From NCBI GenBank assembly GCA_035235625.1, contig CP141142.1, positions 50,509,644 to 50,573,643 on the forward strand: a DNA stretch of 64,000 nucleotides, in the 5' to 3' direction. The position numbers and the translations under genes are program-made. Origin of the DNA: Saururus chinensis (lineage: Eukaryota > Streptophyta > Magnoliopsida > Piperales > Saururaceae). The notes under the pieces are model-generated. The model saw only the letters and a list, made by a program, of their open reading frames with translations. It did no database searches and had not been told where the DNA came from. Positions 22,271 to 33,920 of the stretch are shown here, one piece after another; within the stretch, counting starts at the first letter, position 1, and each line of letters begins with the position of its first letter.

Positions 22271-25019
22271 GAGAATGATATTCCAACGTTAAAACTGACA
22301 TATGAGTTTTAATTGACTTGAAGAAAAGACCACACGAGAATTTTATATACGTCCACTTGTGAAATTCAATTAAAATTTTCATATAAACTTCCATACAATA
22401 GTATACGTGACTAGGGGTAGATTGGTTTCAACCCCTTTGTGTGATTCATTACTCATGACGCCCTTGCTCATACTTATGCGCATGAGCTTGAACTTATACA
22501 ATTTTATTATATATATAATTAGATTTATTTAATAAAAAATTTATCTGGTTTTGGGTTAGATAGAACATACGAGTTTCACACAAAGCTCAAAACTCACTTA
22601 ATTTACATATTTTTGTTAACCAAAATCTAGTCAAGAGGGTTTGTTACATAATTATCGATTTCCATCTTTATATGTAACTTATGATGGATTTTTACTTAAC
22701 GGGATGTAATCCGTCGATGATAAACAATGTGTGAAAGTTCACAAATGACTATATGTGAAATGATCATTATTTTCTATTAGCTTAAGTTATTAGGAAAAAC
22801 TTAGTATAATAAAATCCAAGGAGAATGATATTCCAACGTCAAAACTGATACATGAGTTTTAATTGATTTAAAGAAATGAGCCCATGAGAATTTTTTGTAT
22901 GTCTACTTGCGAAATCCAATTAAAATTTTCATATAAACTTCAATACGATAGTACACGTGACTAGGGGGTAGATTGGTTTCAACCTCTTTTGTGTGATTCA
23001 TTACTCATGATGCCCTTGCTCATACTATTGCGCGCGAGTTTGAACTTATACAATTTTATTATATATATAATTAGATTTATTTAATAAAAAATTTATCTGG
23101 TTTTGGGTTAGATAGAACATACGAGTTTCACACAAAGCTCAAAACTCACTTAATTTACATATTTTTGTTAACCAAAATCTAGTCAAGAGGGTTTGTTACA
23201 TAATTATCGATTTCCATCTTTATATGTAACTTATGATGGATTTTTACTTAACGGGATGTAATCCGTCGATGATAAACAATGTGTGAAAGTTCACAAATGA
23301 CTATATGTGAAATGATCATTATTTTCTATTAGCTTAAGTTATTAGGAAAAACTTAGTATAATAAAATCCAAGGAGAATGATATTTCAACGTCAAAACTGA
23401 TACATGAGTTTTAATTGATTTAAAGAAATGAGCCCATGAGAATTTTTTGTATGTCTACTTGCGAAATCCAATTAAAATTTTCATATAAACTTCAATACGA
23501 TAGTACACGTGACTAGGGGGTAGATTGGTTTCAACCTCTTTTGTGTGATTCATTACTCATGATGCCCTTGCTCATACTATTGCGCGCGAGTTTGAACTTA
23601 TACAATTTTATTATATATATAATTAGATTTATTTAATAAAAAATTTATCTGGTTTTGGGTTAGATAGAACATACGAGTTTCACACAAAGCTCAAAACTCA
23701 CTTAATTTACATATTTTTGTTAACCAAAATCTAGTCAAGAGGGTTTGTTACATAATTATCGATTTCCATCTTTATATGTAACTTATGATGGATTTTTACT
23801 TAACGGGATGTAATCCGTCGATGATAAACAATGTGTGAAAGTTCACAAATGACTATATGTGAAATGATCATTATTTTCTATTAGCTTAAGTTATTAGGAA
23901 AAACTTAGTATAATAAAATCCAAGGAGAATGATATTTCAACGTCAAAACTGATACATGAGTTTTAATTGATTTAAAGAAATGAGCCCATGAGAATTTTTT
24001 GTATGTCTACTTGCGAAATCCAATTAAAATTTTCATATAAACTTCAATACGATAGTACACGTGACTAGGGGGTAGATTGGTTTCAACCTCTTTTGTGTGA
24101 TTCATTACTCATGATGCCCTTGCTCATACTATTGCGCGCGAGTTTGAACTTATACAATTTTATTATATATATAATTAGATTTATTTAATAAAAAATTTAT
24201 CTGGTTTTGGGTTAGATAGAACATACGAGTTTCACACAAAGCTCAAAACTCACTTAATTTACATATTTTTGTTAACCAAAATCTAGTCAAGAGGGTTTGT
24301 TACATAATTATCGATTTCCATCTTTATATGTAACTTATGATGGATTTTTACTTAACGGGATGTAATCCGTCGATGATAAACAATGTGTGAAAGTTCACAA
24401 ATGACTATATGTGAAATGATCATTATTTTCTATTAGCTTAAGTTATTAGGAAAAACTTAGTATAATAAAATCCAAGGAGAATGATATTTCAACGTCAAAA
24501 CTGATACATGAGTTTTAATTGATTTAAAGAAATGAGCCCATGAGAATTTTTTGTATGTCTACTTGCGAAATCCAATTAAAATTTTCATATAAACTTCAAT
24601 ACGATAGTACACGTGACTAGGGGGTAGATTGGTTTCAACCCCTTTGTGTGATTCATTACTCATGACGCCCTTGCTCATACTTATGCGCATGAGCTTGAAC
24701 TCATACAAATTTTTTCTATATATAATTATATTTATTTAATAAAATTTTTATTTGGTTTTGGGTTGGATAGAACATACGAGTTTCACACAAAGCTCAAAGC
24801 TCACTTAGTTTACATATTTTCGTTAACAAAATCTAGTTAAGAGGGTTTGTTACATAATTATCAATTTTCATCTTTATATGTAACTTATGATGGATTTTTA
24901 CTCAACGGGATGTAATCTATCGGTGATAAACAATGTGTGAAAGTTCACAAACGACTATATGTGAAATGATCATTATTTTCAATTAGCTTAAGTTATTAGG
25001 AAAAACTTATTATAATAAA
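22271..25019. repeat. Five-unit tandem array, unit about 552 bp
   Basis: Units begin at 22271, 22821, 23373, 23925 and 24477, each at GAGAATGATATT. Spacings are 550, 552, 552 and 552; the last unit fades out at about 25019. Units 2-4 are almost identical. Units 1 and 5 are more diverged, and the right-hand part of the final unit most so. A partial copy of the unit start also lies at about 22223-22269. Units have no long open frame and are AT-rich. Confidence 0.95.
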
Positions 25020-25150
25020 ATATTAATTTTACATATGAACTTTACCTCAGCTCACACACTTCACTATGCACCATCCACCATTAGATCTCAATCCAACGGT
25101 GCATATTCAAACAAGGAGCCATGTCCCCTAGTTTATTGTACACTACTAAA

Positions 25151-25354
25151 ATGTTTTTAATGTTCCCCTCTAACAATGAGCCTAATATAAAGAATATATG
25201 AGAGCCCTTCATCCATGAGATCTATAGTGCACATGTTAGCACACATTAGCGTTAGTGGTATTAGCTCTAGCATATGCATCTTCAATCTTAAAATATCAAA
25301 GACTCTCATATGTTCTTTATGATGAGCTCATTGTCAGAGGGAAACATAAAAAAC
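25151..25354. mobile_element. Hairpin MITE, family A copy 2
   Basis: The left arm (GTTTTTAATGTTCCCCTC, then AATGAGCCTAATATAAAG) pairs with the right arm (reverse of GATGAGCTCATTGTCAGAGG and AAACATAAAAAAC). The core carries GATCTATAGTGCACATGTTAGC like the other family A copies. It sits about 130 bases beyond the 552-bp array. Confidence 0.75.
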
Positions 25355-25740
25355 TATTCTCATGAATACTCCATAAAAATATATTTCTTGTCACAAGATT
25401 ATTGCTTCATTCAATGGCATGAGACTCAAAAAATTTAACTGATGCTTAATACCAAAAAAGACTCGTCAATGCTCTTCCGTACTTCCTTTATCCCATATTA
25501 ATTATTTAGATTAAAAATTAAAATTAAAATAAATATATTTTAGCTTTCTAATTTATATAATTAATATGGGATAATCATTGTCCTCTCTCTTTCAATAAAT
25601 ATTAGTGTGAGTTCAGGCTCATGTTGTGTATGAGCCTCACCTTGTGCACGTCAACATAAGTTGAGGATCATAGACTATTGGATTATTCGATGACATATTG
25701 CTTAGGCGGAGGGCAAATGGGATTAAATTACTGTTAAATA

Positions 25741-25940
25741 CTCCCTCCGTCCTAAATTAATAGTTACATTTGAGAAAAATATTTATTCCATATTAATAGC
25801 TTTATTTTGTTAAATATAAATGGTTGGGTACTTAAAAAAACTATTATAAGTTTATTTTTCCTTCACTTATATGTGAGTTTTACCCTTCTATAAAAATTAC
25901 TGTTTTTTCAAATGTAGCCATTAATATAAGATGGAAGGAG
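25741..25940. mobile_element. Stowaway-like MITE with TA target duplication
   Basis: Starts CTCCCTCCGTCCTAAATTAA and ends TTAATATAAGATGGAAGGAG, which are inverted repeats. TA lies on each side (25739-25740 and 25941-25942). This is the cleanest Stowaway-type element in the window. Confidence 0.8.
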
Positions 25941-26171
25941 TATCTAAATCAGATAGTTTGGATCTCAGGCTCATGTTAAAATTTTTCTTTGAAATTTATA
26001 TATGCTATTGGACATATAATGAAACTTCTATTTTTCTCGGCAAAAAGCACATAATAGTTTGGCAAAAGGAGTATCTATTTTGCCGAAAAAAAGGGCATGT
26101 ACAAAGTTCAAATGATACATTTACCAATATATAATTGCAAAATTCTTTGCCCCCTTTTCACATTAATAAAT

Positions 26172-26523
26172 TTTATAATATATATAGAAAAAATTTAAAT
26201 GAGCCTAGGCTTATACGCAACTACTTGAGCTTAGGTTTGTGAGCCATCAGATTTAGATTTAATGGCCCATGTTACTAATGGATTAAATGCCCCATGAGTA
26301 ACCGCAAAGCATGGGCTCACACAGTCACGCGTGCATCCAGACTCACCTGAATGGACCTCTTATGTATATATGGAAAAGGTTAAGGTGAGCCTAGGTTCAC
26401 ATGCGGCTATTTGAGCCCATGTTACATGAGCCCCAACTTAGTAAGATGTCGGATTTAGATCCGAGCTAAGCCGACAGCTGCAAAGCCTAGTGTATGAGCC
26501 AAAGCTCACCTCAACCTGGCCTC

Positions 26524-26524
<1 letters not shown>
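26172..26524. mobile_element. Two related foldback MITEs in tandem
   Basis: Two adjacent similar units, about 26172-26355 and 26362-26524. Each starts AAATGAGCC / AAGGTGAGCCTAGG and ends with the inverted form (CTCACCTGAATGGACCTCTT and CTCACCTCAACCTGGCCTCT). Both carry GTGAGCC...CAAAGC blocks in the same order. The unit boundary reads TTATGTATATATGG; after the second unit the matching place is filled by a (TG) tract. Confidence 0.6.

Positions 26525-26612
<88 letters not shown>
26525..26612. repeat. (TG)44 microsatellite
   Basis: Uninterrupted TG dinucleotides for 88 bases, directly after CCTCT at the end of a foldback element. Likely length-polymorphic. Confidence 0.97.
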
Positions 26613-26615
<3 letters not shown>

Positions 26616-27340
26616 TTTCTACATTACCCTTAGTTTTCTTCTATTATATAATTTTTTAGTATATTACCCTTAATCTTCTTTGTAAACTTTTTATTTTTCA
26701 CATTACTCTTAACCTTCTAACTTCATTGTGGGACTGGTTCCACGTAATATGAAAGATCTTGGAAACACAAGTAACCTACACCCACTCCAAGGGATTATAA
26801 AGAGGTATTTGTTTAAGTTAGGCTTTATTTATGTAAACCTTGTTGTGTTGGTGAATTGTCGCGCCTCAAAATTTTATAATTTATTTTTATCATAATAAAT
26901 TATTAAAAAATTAAAAGTTTTTTTGTCAAATATTGACAAATCTATCTTAAGGGGTGATCCACTCGTTTTCAAATATATAAATATAACAAATTTTTTAAAA
27001 AAAAGTCAAATGTTGACAAATCTATATTGGGGGGTGATCTACTCATTTTCTAATATACAAATATTCAACCCATCACTATATCTATATATACAAACATCAT
27101 AAAGAACTCTAAAAAAATCAGAAATCTACAATTTTTTACTTTCTTTTAAACACGATTTAGTAGCTAAATAAATACTCCAAAATATCTTATGAAAATCACG
27201 AGTGTCACATAAATATTACCAACAGTTTCATGGATATGAATATGATTGGTATTACCTAAATGATCTTGTTATATGGGCAATTGTTGTATCACTAGGCCAA
27301 AGTGCAAATGCCAAACTAACAAATAATTACAAGTTTTTAT

Positions 27341-28141
27341 TGTTAGAAGTGGGCATTATATTTAATCAGTTAAACCCGTATCATTAAGGTGAGTATAATA
27401 TTTACATGGGTTAAGCCCATAATATTTATGTGGGTCAAGTCCATATGGTAGAGAGCCCAAGCCCATTTTGTAATGAATGAGAATCACAAATGTGAATTGG
27501 TTAAAGAAGTGAATAGTCTCACATCGTCTAGAAGAAGGTGATGATGTTGGTATATAAGGCATAAGTTTGACCTTTCAAGTTAGGCCCTTAAGCCAACCCA
27601 CTTTTGTGGGGGAGTGATATGTTGGACCTATACACCTAGGGGGGCTAACCCACACGCACGTCGTCGTCCGGTTTGATTTGCACGCGCGGCTGGGCTAGGC
27701 TTTTTTTAGACAAATTCATTTGGTTTTGTTTTCTATTTATTTAGTTTAGTTTCTATTAACCAAAACGGGTCCGGTTTGATTTCACTAAAGAATGTGTCTG
27801 CTAATGGATGGACGCATCTGTTTGAACGAGACATGGTGTCTTCAACAGGATTTCCTATAAAATCATGGAAAACGATTTCTGGAAAAATTCTTTTCTTGAT
27901 TTTCATCTTCATACTTTCTATGAGAGCATTTCATATCATGGTTTACTGCATGTACTGTGTTGAAGGTGCTTTTATAATACGTGGTTGATCGTTTTATCCT
28001 GGGAGGCAAACGCCCAAGTGAATCGTAAGCACCGTTAAGGAGGGCGAATTCTGTCTTACGACATAGCGATTTACTTGATTTGATCATAATTATTCCAGTA
28101 AGATTTCTCATCACAATACTTATAAATGTACAAAAATAACA
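27341..28141 (+). mobile_element. Solo LTR, 801 bp, with 5-bp target duplication
   Basis: Begins TGTTAGAAGTGGGC and ends AAAATAACA, so the ends form the TGTTA/TAACA inverted pair expected of an LTR. TTTAT flanks both sides (27336-27340 and 28142-28146). No gag/pol-like frame or second LTR is near, so this is what remains after recombination between two LTRs. Inside, a GTCTCACATCG motif (27516-27526) and a TATATAAGG box (27551-27559) look like the U3 promoter, placing the R start near 27580. The strand is set by this TATA box. Confidence 0.85.
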
Positions 28142-28146
28142 TTTAT

Positions 28147-29100
28147 TATAATAATAAAACCTTTAATATGTCTAATTTATTGAATGTGAAGTTCACCACA
28201 TCATTGTCCTCTCCAACATGTGGCTTAATATAGAAATTATGAGATTTAAACCCACACTTAACTTACTACAATATATTTAAGTTAATGTAATGCTTATAAT
28301 TATATGTATATAAAATTTATCTTTGTATTAATCTTAAAAGCGTGTATCACAACTTTGACATGCAAGGGATACATCTCTTTATAATGTATGTTTATTACTT
28401 TTAATTTATTTTAGTTTTTAATAATTCTATATTTACGCATGTAATAAGCATGCATTCTTACTAGTAGATCCTAATGAACGTGGTCATATGCACCCCACTA
28501 AACTCCTATGTACCCTATTTCTTATTTATCTCAACCTTATCTATTGAATTCTCTCACTCATCCCCACATCTATAAAATATATTCTAACTTCTCTTCGACA
28601 CAATGTAGGCACTGCCTATAGCGACCGGTCTTAGCCCCCTACTCCTTCCCAATGGCCGACTAGGCTGTTGGTCGCTGCCAACCAAGCTGTTAGTTGTAGC
28701 TAACCTAACCATGACCAACCAAGTTGTCGGGCACAATGCCGACTTGACCATGACCAGCCAAGTTGTCGGGCGCACTTGGACATGACCAAGGTCATATCCA
28801 GATCTCAATTGTGTCTAGCTAGACCATGCTAGGCTAGGCTACATGGCCTCACTATGGCAAGCCTGAGGAGGCCAAGTCTAGCTTGGCTCTAGCTAGGTGG
28901 AGCGAGCCTTTCTGTGGCCAAACCAAGGTAGCTGAGCCCAACTATATCATGGCCTTGCTCTAGTTGATGCATACAATGCAATCATGACCAAACACTTGGC
29001 GATGACTCTTCCTATTCTTGTTTGTCTTCGTCAAGTTTTTGCCCTTTTTGAGGGCTCAATGATGTGGACAACAATGACAAGTTGGCCTGTGAAGGGTATT
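28147..29100. other. Intergenic stretch with a GC-richer repetitive patch
   Basis: No gene is seen. From about 28610 to 28970 the base composition rises and short blocks repeat imperfectly (ACCATGACCARCCAAGTTGTCGG twice, then GCTAGGCTAGGCTA-like runs). The frame at 28584-28808 on the minus strand is a by-product of this patch. Confidence 0.5.
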
Positions 29101-29110
29101 GTGATCAAAC

Positions 29111-29468
29111 CAGTGTTTTAAAGTTTTACGCTTTAGGCAGAATTCGAACTCCCGCCCTATTAAATGTTCTACTAATACCTAACCCCTTGGGCTGCCACAA
29201 TTTTGCTTTAGACATCTAACACAACTATTCTATTTAATGTATATTTATCTGCTATAGAACTAAAACTTCAAAATAGCAGGGCAGGATTCAAACTCCGAAC
29301 AGACTTAGTGCACTACCTATTGTGCTACAATGATTTTGTGTATGTAATATTATATTTAATCTAATATATAGGAAAATTGGGTCAACCCGGGTTGACCCCT
29401 AGTTGAACCCAATTGACCCGACCTAGCAACCATTCCGGGTCAATGGTCGGGCCAGTTTTTAAAACACT
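29111..29468. mobile_element. Mutator-like non-autonomous element with 9-bp target duplication
   Basis: The left end CAGTGTTTTAAAG pairs with the right end TTTTTAAAACACT. The 9-base TGATCAAAC is repeated exactly on both sides (29102-29110 and 29469-29477). A 9-bp duplication is typical of Mutator-like elements. The interior holds GGGTCAACCCGGGTTGACCC-type sequence and no coding frame. A relative with the same end (AATGTTTTAAAACCTAACCC) starts near 30564. Confidence 0.8.
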
Positions 29469-29477
29469 TGATCAAAC

Positions 29478-31990
29478 AGTTTAAGGAGGCTGGGATGACA
29501 TAGGTTGTGGTGGTTGAAAATGAGGTTTTAGTGCCTAAAATGAGCAAAAATTTGCATGTGTGGCTCAACCAACAGCCAAAGTCATGCAATATTTGGTTGC
29601 AGTCATAATTGGTTGCCATGGGCTAGCGGCGGCCTGGTTGCAAAGAAAAAAAATAAAGAGGGGGGAAGAGGAGGTTGTTGCCATTGTCGTTACATTCGTT
29701 ACAACTATTATCATCGATGTCCTCATCCCTGCCATTGTCCCTACCCCCACCCCCACCACCATCATATTTAAGAAAAAAAAATAGTTTTGGGGCAAGTAAG
29801 AGTAAATTAATGGCAGAAGGATGAGGTACTGAAGTAAAGAATAAATATAATAAAAAGATTTTCTTATGTTGTTTGAGGGACAATGAAATTTAGTGAGGTG
29901 AATATGGCCATGTTCTATCCTAAAAATTTACAGTTGGTTTAATAAATGAAAGAATAGCAAGAGTTGCAGGCAAAATGGGCCATTAGACGATGGTATAAGA
30001 CTAGGGCTACCAATGAAATGATACAGTTACGGTATGACTTATTCTATTATTATATATATTTCTTAAATATTTATCCATAATTGTCCCATTAAGTAAACAA
30101 TATATGTAATTTCATAACTGTTTTTTTTACTAATAATCGGTCAATTAATTGCATAACCATTATCCATTACGATTTTTTAAATGTGCTCAAAAGGCTAAAA
30201 TAAATATTTTTTATTTACTTAATTAGATATTACCAAGGTAAAAAACTAATATCATTACTATTATTGTTTATAGTTGTTGCAAATAAATTATAATGATCAA
30301 ACATAAAACATAAATGGAGACATATATTATACATATACCTAATAAAACTCTTTATTTTCTAATAATTATTTCATATTATATAAGTCCAACTCCAAAACAT
30401 CTCATTCATTGTCTGTTTTAGAAGAATCCAAAGTATGAGAAGAATGACCATTGATTTTTCACTACCAGATGTCTTCAAAAGTATCTTGCAAAGTATATTG
30501 TTAAGTAAGAATGAGACCATATGCAGTGATACAACATCATCTATTAGTGTCTTTTTGAAGCAATGTTTTAAAACCTAACCCGGACCCTAACCCGGATTAA
30601 TGGTTGGGCTAGGTCAACTCGAGTTGAACGAATGATGATGTCATAATCTACAAAAATTTAAAAGTTCCCCCCACATGTTAGAAAAAATATTACTTAAACT
30701 TGCTCAAAATTTGACTTATACCTGTTTGCCCATTCAAAACTTGTTCATTCCAACCTACTTGAATAAGTAAATCATCATTCTAAAATTTGCAATATAATAT
30801 ATACAAATATGATTTATAACATAAATATGATTTCAACCAATATATATCAAGTCTAAAAAAGCTCAGATAAAATGAGCACCTAGGAAAAAAAATCATATGC
30901 AGATAATGAAGAACCATAAAATTGAATTACCTAAGATATAAACCACCTATACCACTCATTTAAAATTAAGCTAGCTAACACTTAAACCAAGTGAGTTCAA
31001 GATGGGTCAAACAATAGTTTAGCCTAAGTTTGAGCTTTGATTTGAGCTAATTTGAGTATAGCTTTGAGCAAAATTGTACTAGCTTAGCTATCATACTTTA
31101 AACCCACAATCATTTTATTGTACAAACAAACACTATATAAGTTTAATTATATAAAAAAACTAAAACGTATGTGTTTGAGTTATCAAAATAGAATCTAAAC
31201 TAATATGAGAGCTGCAAAAATATTTTTCACAAAGTGTCTATGTAGTCAGGTAAGATTATAATACATACAATTAAAGATGAACTCTGACCTAATGAGACGA
31301 GGGAAATTAGACAAAACAACCAAATGATAGACATCGAAGTAAAGTAAGTTTAAGAGAATATAAAATATAAATTATAAATAGATATTTTTTATAAAACATA
31401 CAATTTTATATGAAATGTTAGAAAAAGTAAATTATCTTTCAAGTAGCAACTTGTAACAACTGTAATGAACGGTTAAAAATAGTTAAATTAATTTAATAAG
31501 TATTTGAGATTTAAATGACATCTTTCGTTGAGTAAATCGTAGTGGTAAATTATAACATAAAAATTATTGTAAAAGTCTATAAGCCAATATATTTTAAAAT
31601 AAAACCACTTATGACTTATAAGTATAATATATTTATAATTATTAAATATAAAAATTTTAACGGGTATAGAAGAATTTTTTAATTACTTTTTATTTAGATA
31701 ATAGTTATATAAAATTAATTTTTTATTTACTTGTTTAATAAATTTAATTATATTAACAATCGAAACTTTGCTGCCCTACATAACACCGTGATATGACGGC
31801 TCACCACCATAGGTATAGTATGCATTAGAGGCATCACCGTGCAATCAATTGGATTGACATAAATTATTTTTGTTAAAAGAGTACCCCATACATCTCAAGT
31901 CTCAACCGTGTAATCAACCAACCTGGACACGGTTTGGATAAACCGTGTAATCAATTCGATTGCCATGCTCGGTCCAATTCTAAATGGGCA
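29478..31990. other. Intergenic stretch, no gene seen
   Basis: AT-rich, with one-sided remains of the Mutator-like family at about 30564-30640. The small frames at 29556-29883 come from a G/A-rich tract and a (CCCCCA)-like tract and resemble no protein. Confidence 0.55.
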
Positions 31991-32576
31991 GTTTCGTAAT
32001 TTAGGACCCTTATCATCTCCCCCGACACGTTGCTTCTTTGTCTCTCTCGTCTTACGAAAGCAAAAGGAAATTTTACTGCTCTCTCTGGCATTGCCTCTGT
32101 TCCTCACTTTCTGCCCATTTGATTGATTCCTTTCCCTCTTATCCGATTCCTTCCTTGTTTGAATCTCCAACGCAATAACGTGCAAGAGCTTTCCGTTGAA
32201 ATTTCATTCTCTCTGACGTCCTGCGATTTGAACTTGCTAAGGTACGATCTCCTTTGTCCTGCTCTCTATCTTTTCACTTATGAATCATCAATTCAGTTTT
32301 GATTGTTTAGTATGAGTTCTAGCAGTTTATAAAGTTTTCGACTTTGTTTAAGAAGCTGAGACGGTTCTGTACGATTGAGGTGATTGTTTGGATGAGGCCG
32401 CTTTTTCTGTGAACTGATTTTGATCTCGAAGTCTAAACACCCAGATATTTTTTTCGCCTCTTTGGGCATATTCCTGAAGGAAATTCTGGTACTTCGGAAG
32501 CAAAGAGATTTGCGACTAATATTGTGTATTTGTGTGTGTTTTTTCTTTTCTTTTTTAGTAGCAAGGGGGTTTGGAA

Positions 32577-33920
32577 ATGTCATCGCCTAGCAAGCGGAGA
32601 GACATGGACGTCATGAAACTGTAAAACCCCCTTAATTCTCTCCGCCCTTTATCTTATGCATTTCACAGTCTTAATGCTTTTTTCTTTTAATTTTATTGTA
32701 ATCTTATCACTTTGTTAATTTGTATTATCCTAGAATGATGACTGATTATAAGGTGGAAACGATTAATGACTCCATGAGCGAGTTCTTTGTAGAATTCAAG
32801 GGCCCTGCTGACAGTAATATCTTTGTTTCATCCTTTTCTCCTTGTCTTTTCAATCTAAATGTTGAAGTTGGCTTTGTCTTACGTAAAATCAAATTAAATA
32901 TAAACGTATTTGCAGGTTTGTATCAGGGCGGTGTTTGGAGAGTCCGAGTGGAGCTGCCGGATGCCTATCCATACAAATCTCCCTCAATTGGATTCGTGAA
33001 CAGAATCTACCACCCTAATATTGATGAGATGTAAATGAGCTAGCTTGCCTTTATATATCAGAAATTTTTACATGCATTCCTTTAAGTAACTCAATATCTT
33101 TCTTCTCCTTCTTGTCGCAGGTCTGGTTCAGTCTGCCTTGACGTGATCAACCAGACATGGAGCCCAATGTTTGGTAAACTCAATTAAAAGCCCTTATGTT
33201 GATTCATCTTAATTGTACTTGTCGTGTGGAGCATGCTTTTAGTACATTTGCCCATTGGGTCCTGTAAAAATATCTAGGTAGAGATATTGTACATGTACTG
33301 ACAAGAGTAGCTACATGGTGAGAATGACCTGTCACAGAGGGGTCTTCAGTTGACTTTTAAAGAAAATCTGGGAGCCTCAGGCCTTCCATGTTATGGGCTA
33401 TTTGTGTGTAAAGTTCTCACGTTCAAAATAAAAGTGCGAATTTGTCGGATGGCTATTCTTAAGCTTTCTGAAGTATGGTTATGTAAAGCTTCAACTGTGA
33501 ATATATTCTTCTGTTGTAGTATCTCACATTTCACTACTCGACTATGTTCCTTATTTTAAATCTTCCGTGGAGCAGATCTTGTCAACATATTTGAAGTATT
33601 CCTTCCTCAGCTTCTGCTCTACCCAAACCCATCAGACCCATTGAACGGTGAAGCTGCATCTCTAATGATGAGAGATAGGCCATCTTATGAACAGAAAGTG
33701 AAAGGTACACAACTGGTCTATCTCAATCTGCTTTTTCCTTTTTTATGTACAATGTTGTGATTTATCACAAATATGACTATAGTTACTCCTTTCAGAGCAT
33801 TGTGTAAGGTATGCTAAACCAGAAGACATCCAGGGCCAGCTAGAAGAAGATGAGACCGAAAGCGAGGATGACAAGAACTACAGCAGTAGCGAGGATGAGA
33901 TGGAAGTTGAAGGCATTTAA
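32577..33920 (+). CDS. UBC5: Ubiquitin-conjugating enzyme E2, UBC4/5/6 type, with acidic tail
   Basis: Six exons: 32577-32620, 32734-32813, 32916-33030, 33121-33173, 33576-33704 and 33796-33920. Phases close to 181 residues. E2 enzymes carry ubiquitin as a thioester on a catalytic Cys and pass it on with an E3 ligase. The start [15 protein letters not shown] is typical of plant UBC4-6 (UBE2H/Ubc8 relatives). Seen: [13 protein letters not shown], the HPN motif at 74-76, the active-site Cys85 in [17 protein letters not shown], and [20 protein letters not shown]. After the core comes a Glu/Asp/Ser tail ([22 protein letters not shown]) with possible CK2 sites. A leader intron, 32242-32558, is suggested by AAG|GTACGA and TTTTAG just before the ATG exon. 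UBC4, 5 and 6 are close; UBC5 is a best guess. Confidence 0.95.

Larger units (their letters stand above)
25355..27340. other. Repeat-rich intergenic stretch
   Basis: No gene is seen. Besides the elements listed separately, 25490-25575 looks like a small foldback: its ends read TCCCATATTAATTA and TAATTAATATGGGA, inverted copies of each other. Confidence 0.55.

Noticed and set aside
22271-25019. CRISPR-like array
   Set aside because: Units are 552 bp with no short repeat/spacer pattern, and this is a plant nuclear genome.
27516-27559. USE-like GTCTCACATCG plus TATA box as the promoter of a U-snRNA gene
   Set aside because: It lies inside a solo LTR with clear ends and target duplication, and no snRNA-like sequence follows the expected start.
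29111-29468. tRNA-derived SINE, because of GATTCGAACTC-like blocks
   Set aside because: Only degenerate B-box-like pieces are present, without an A box or A-rich tail. The inverted ends and 9-bp duplication fit a DNA transposon better.
29556-29883. Cluster of four overlapping frames
   Set aside because: They arise from a short low-complexity G/A and C/A tract, with no conserved domain.
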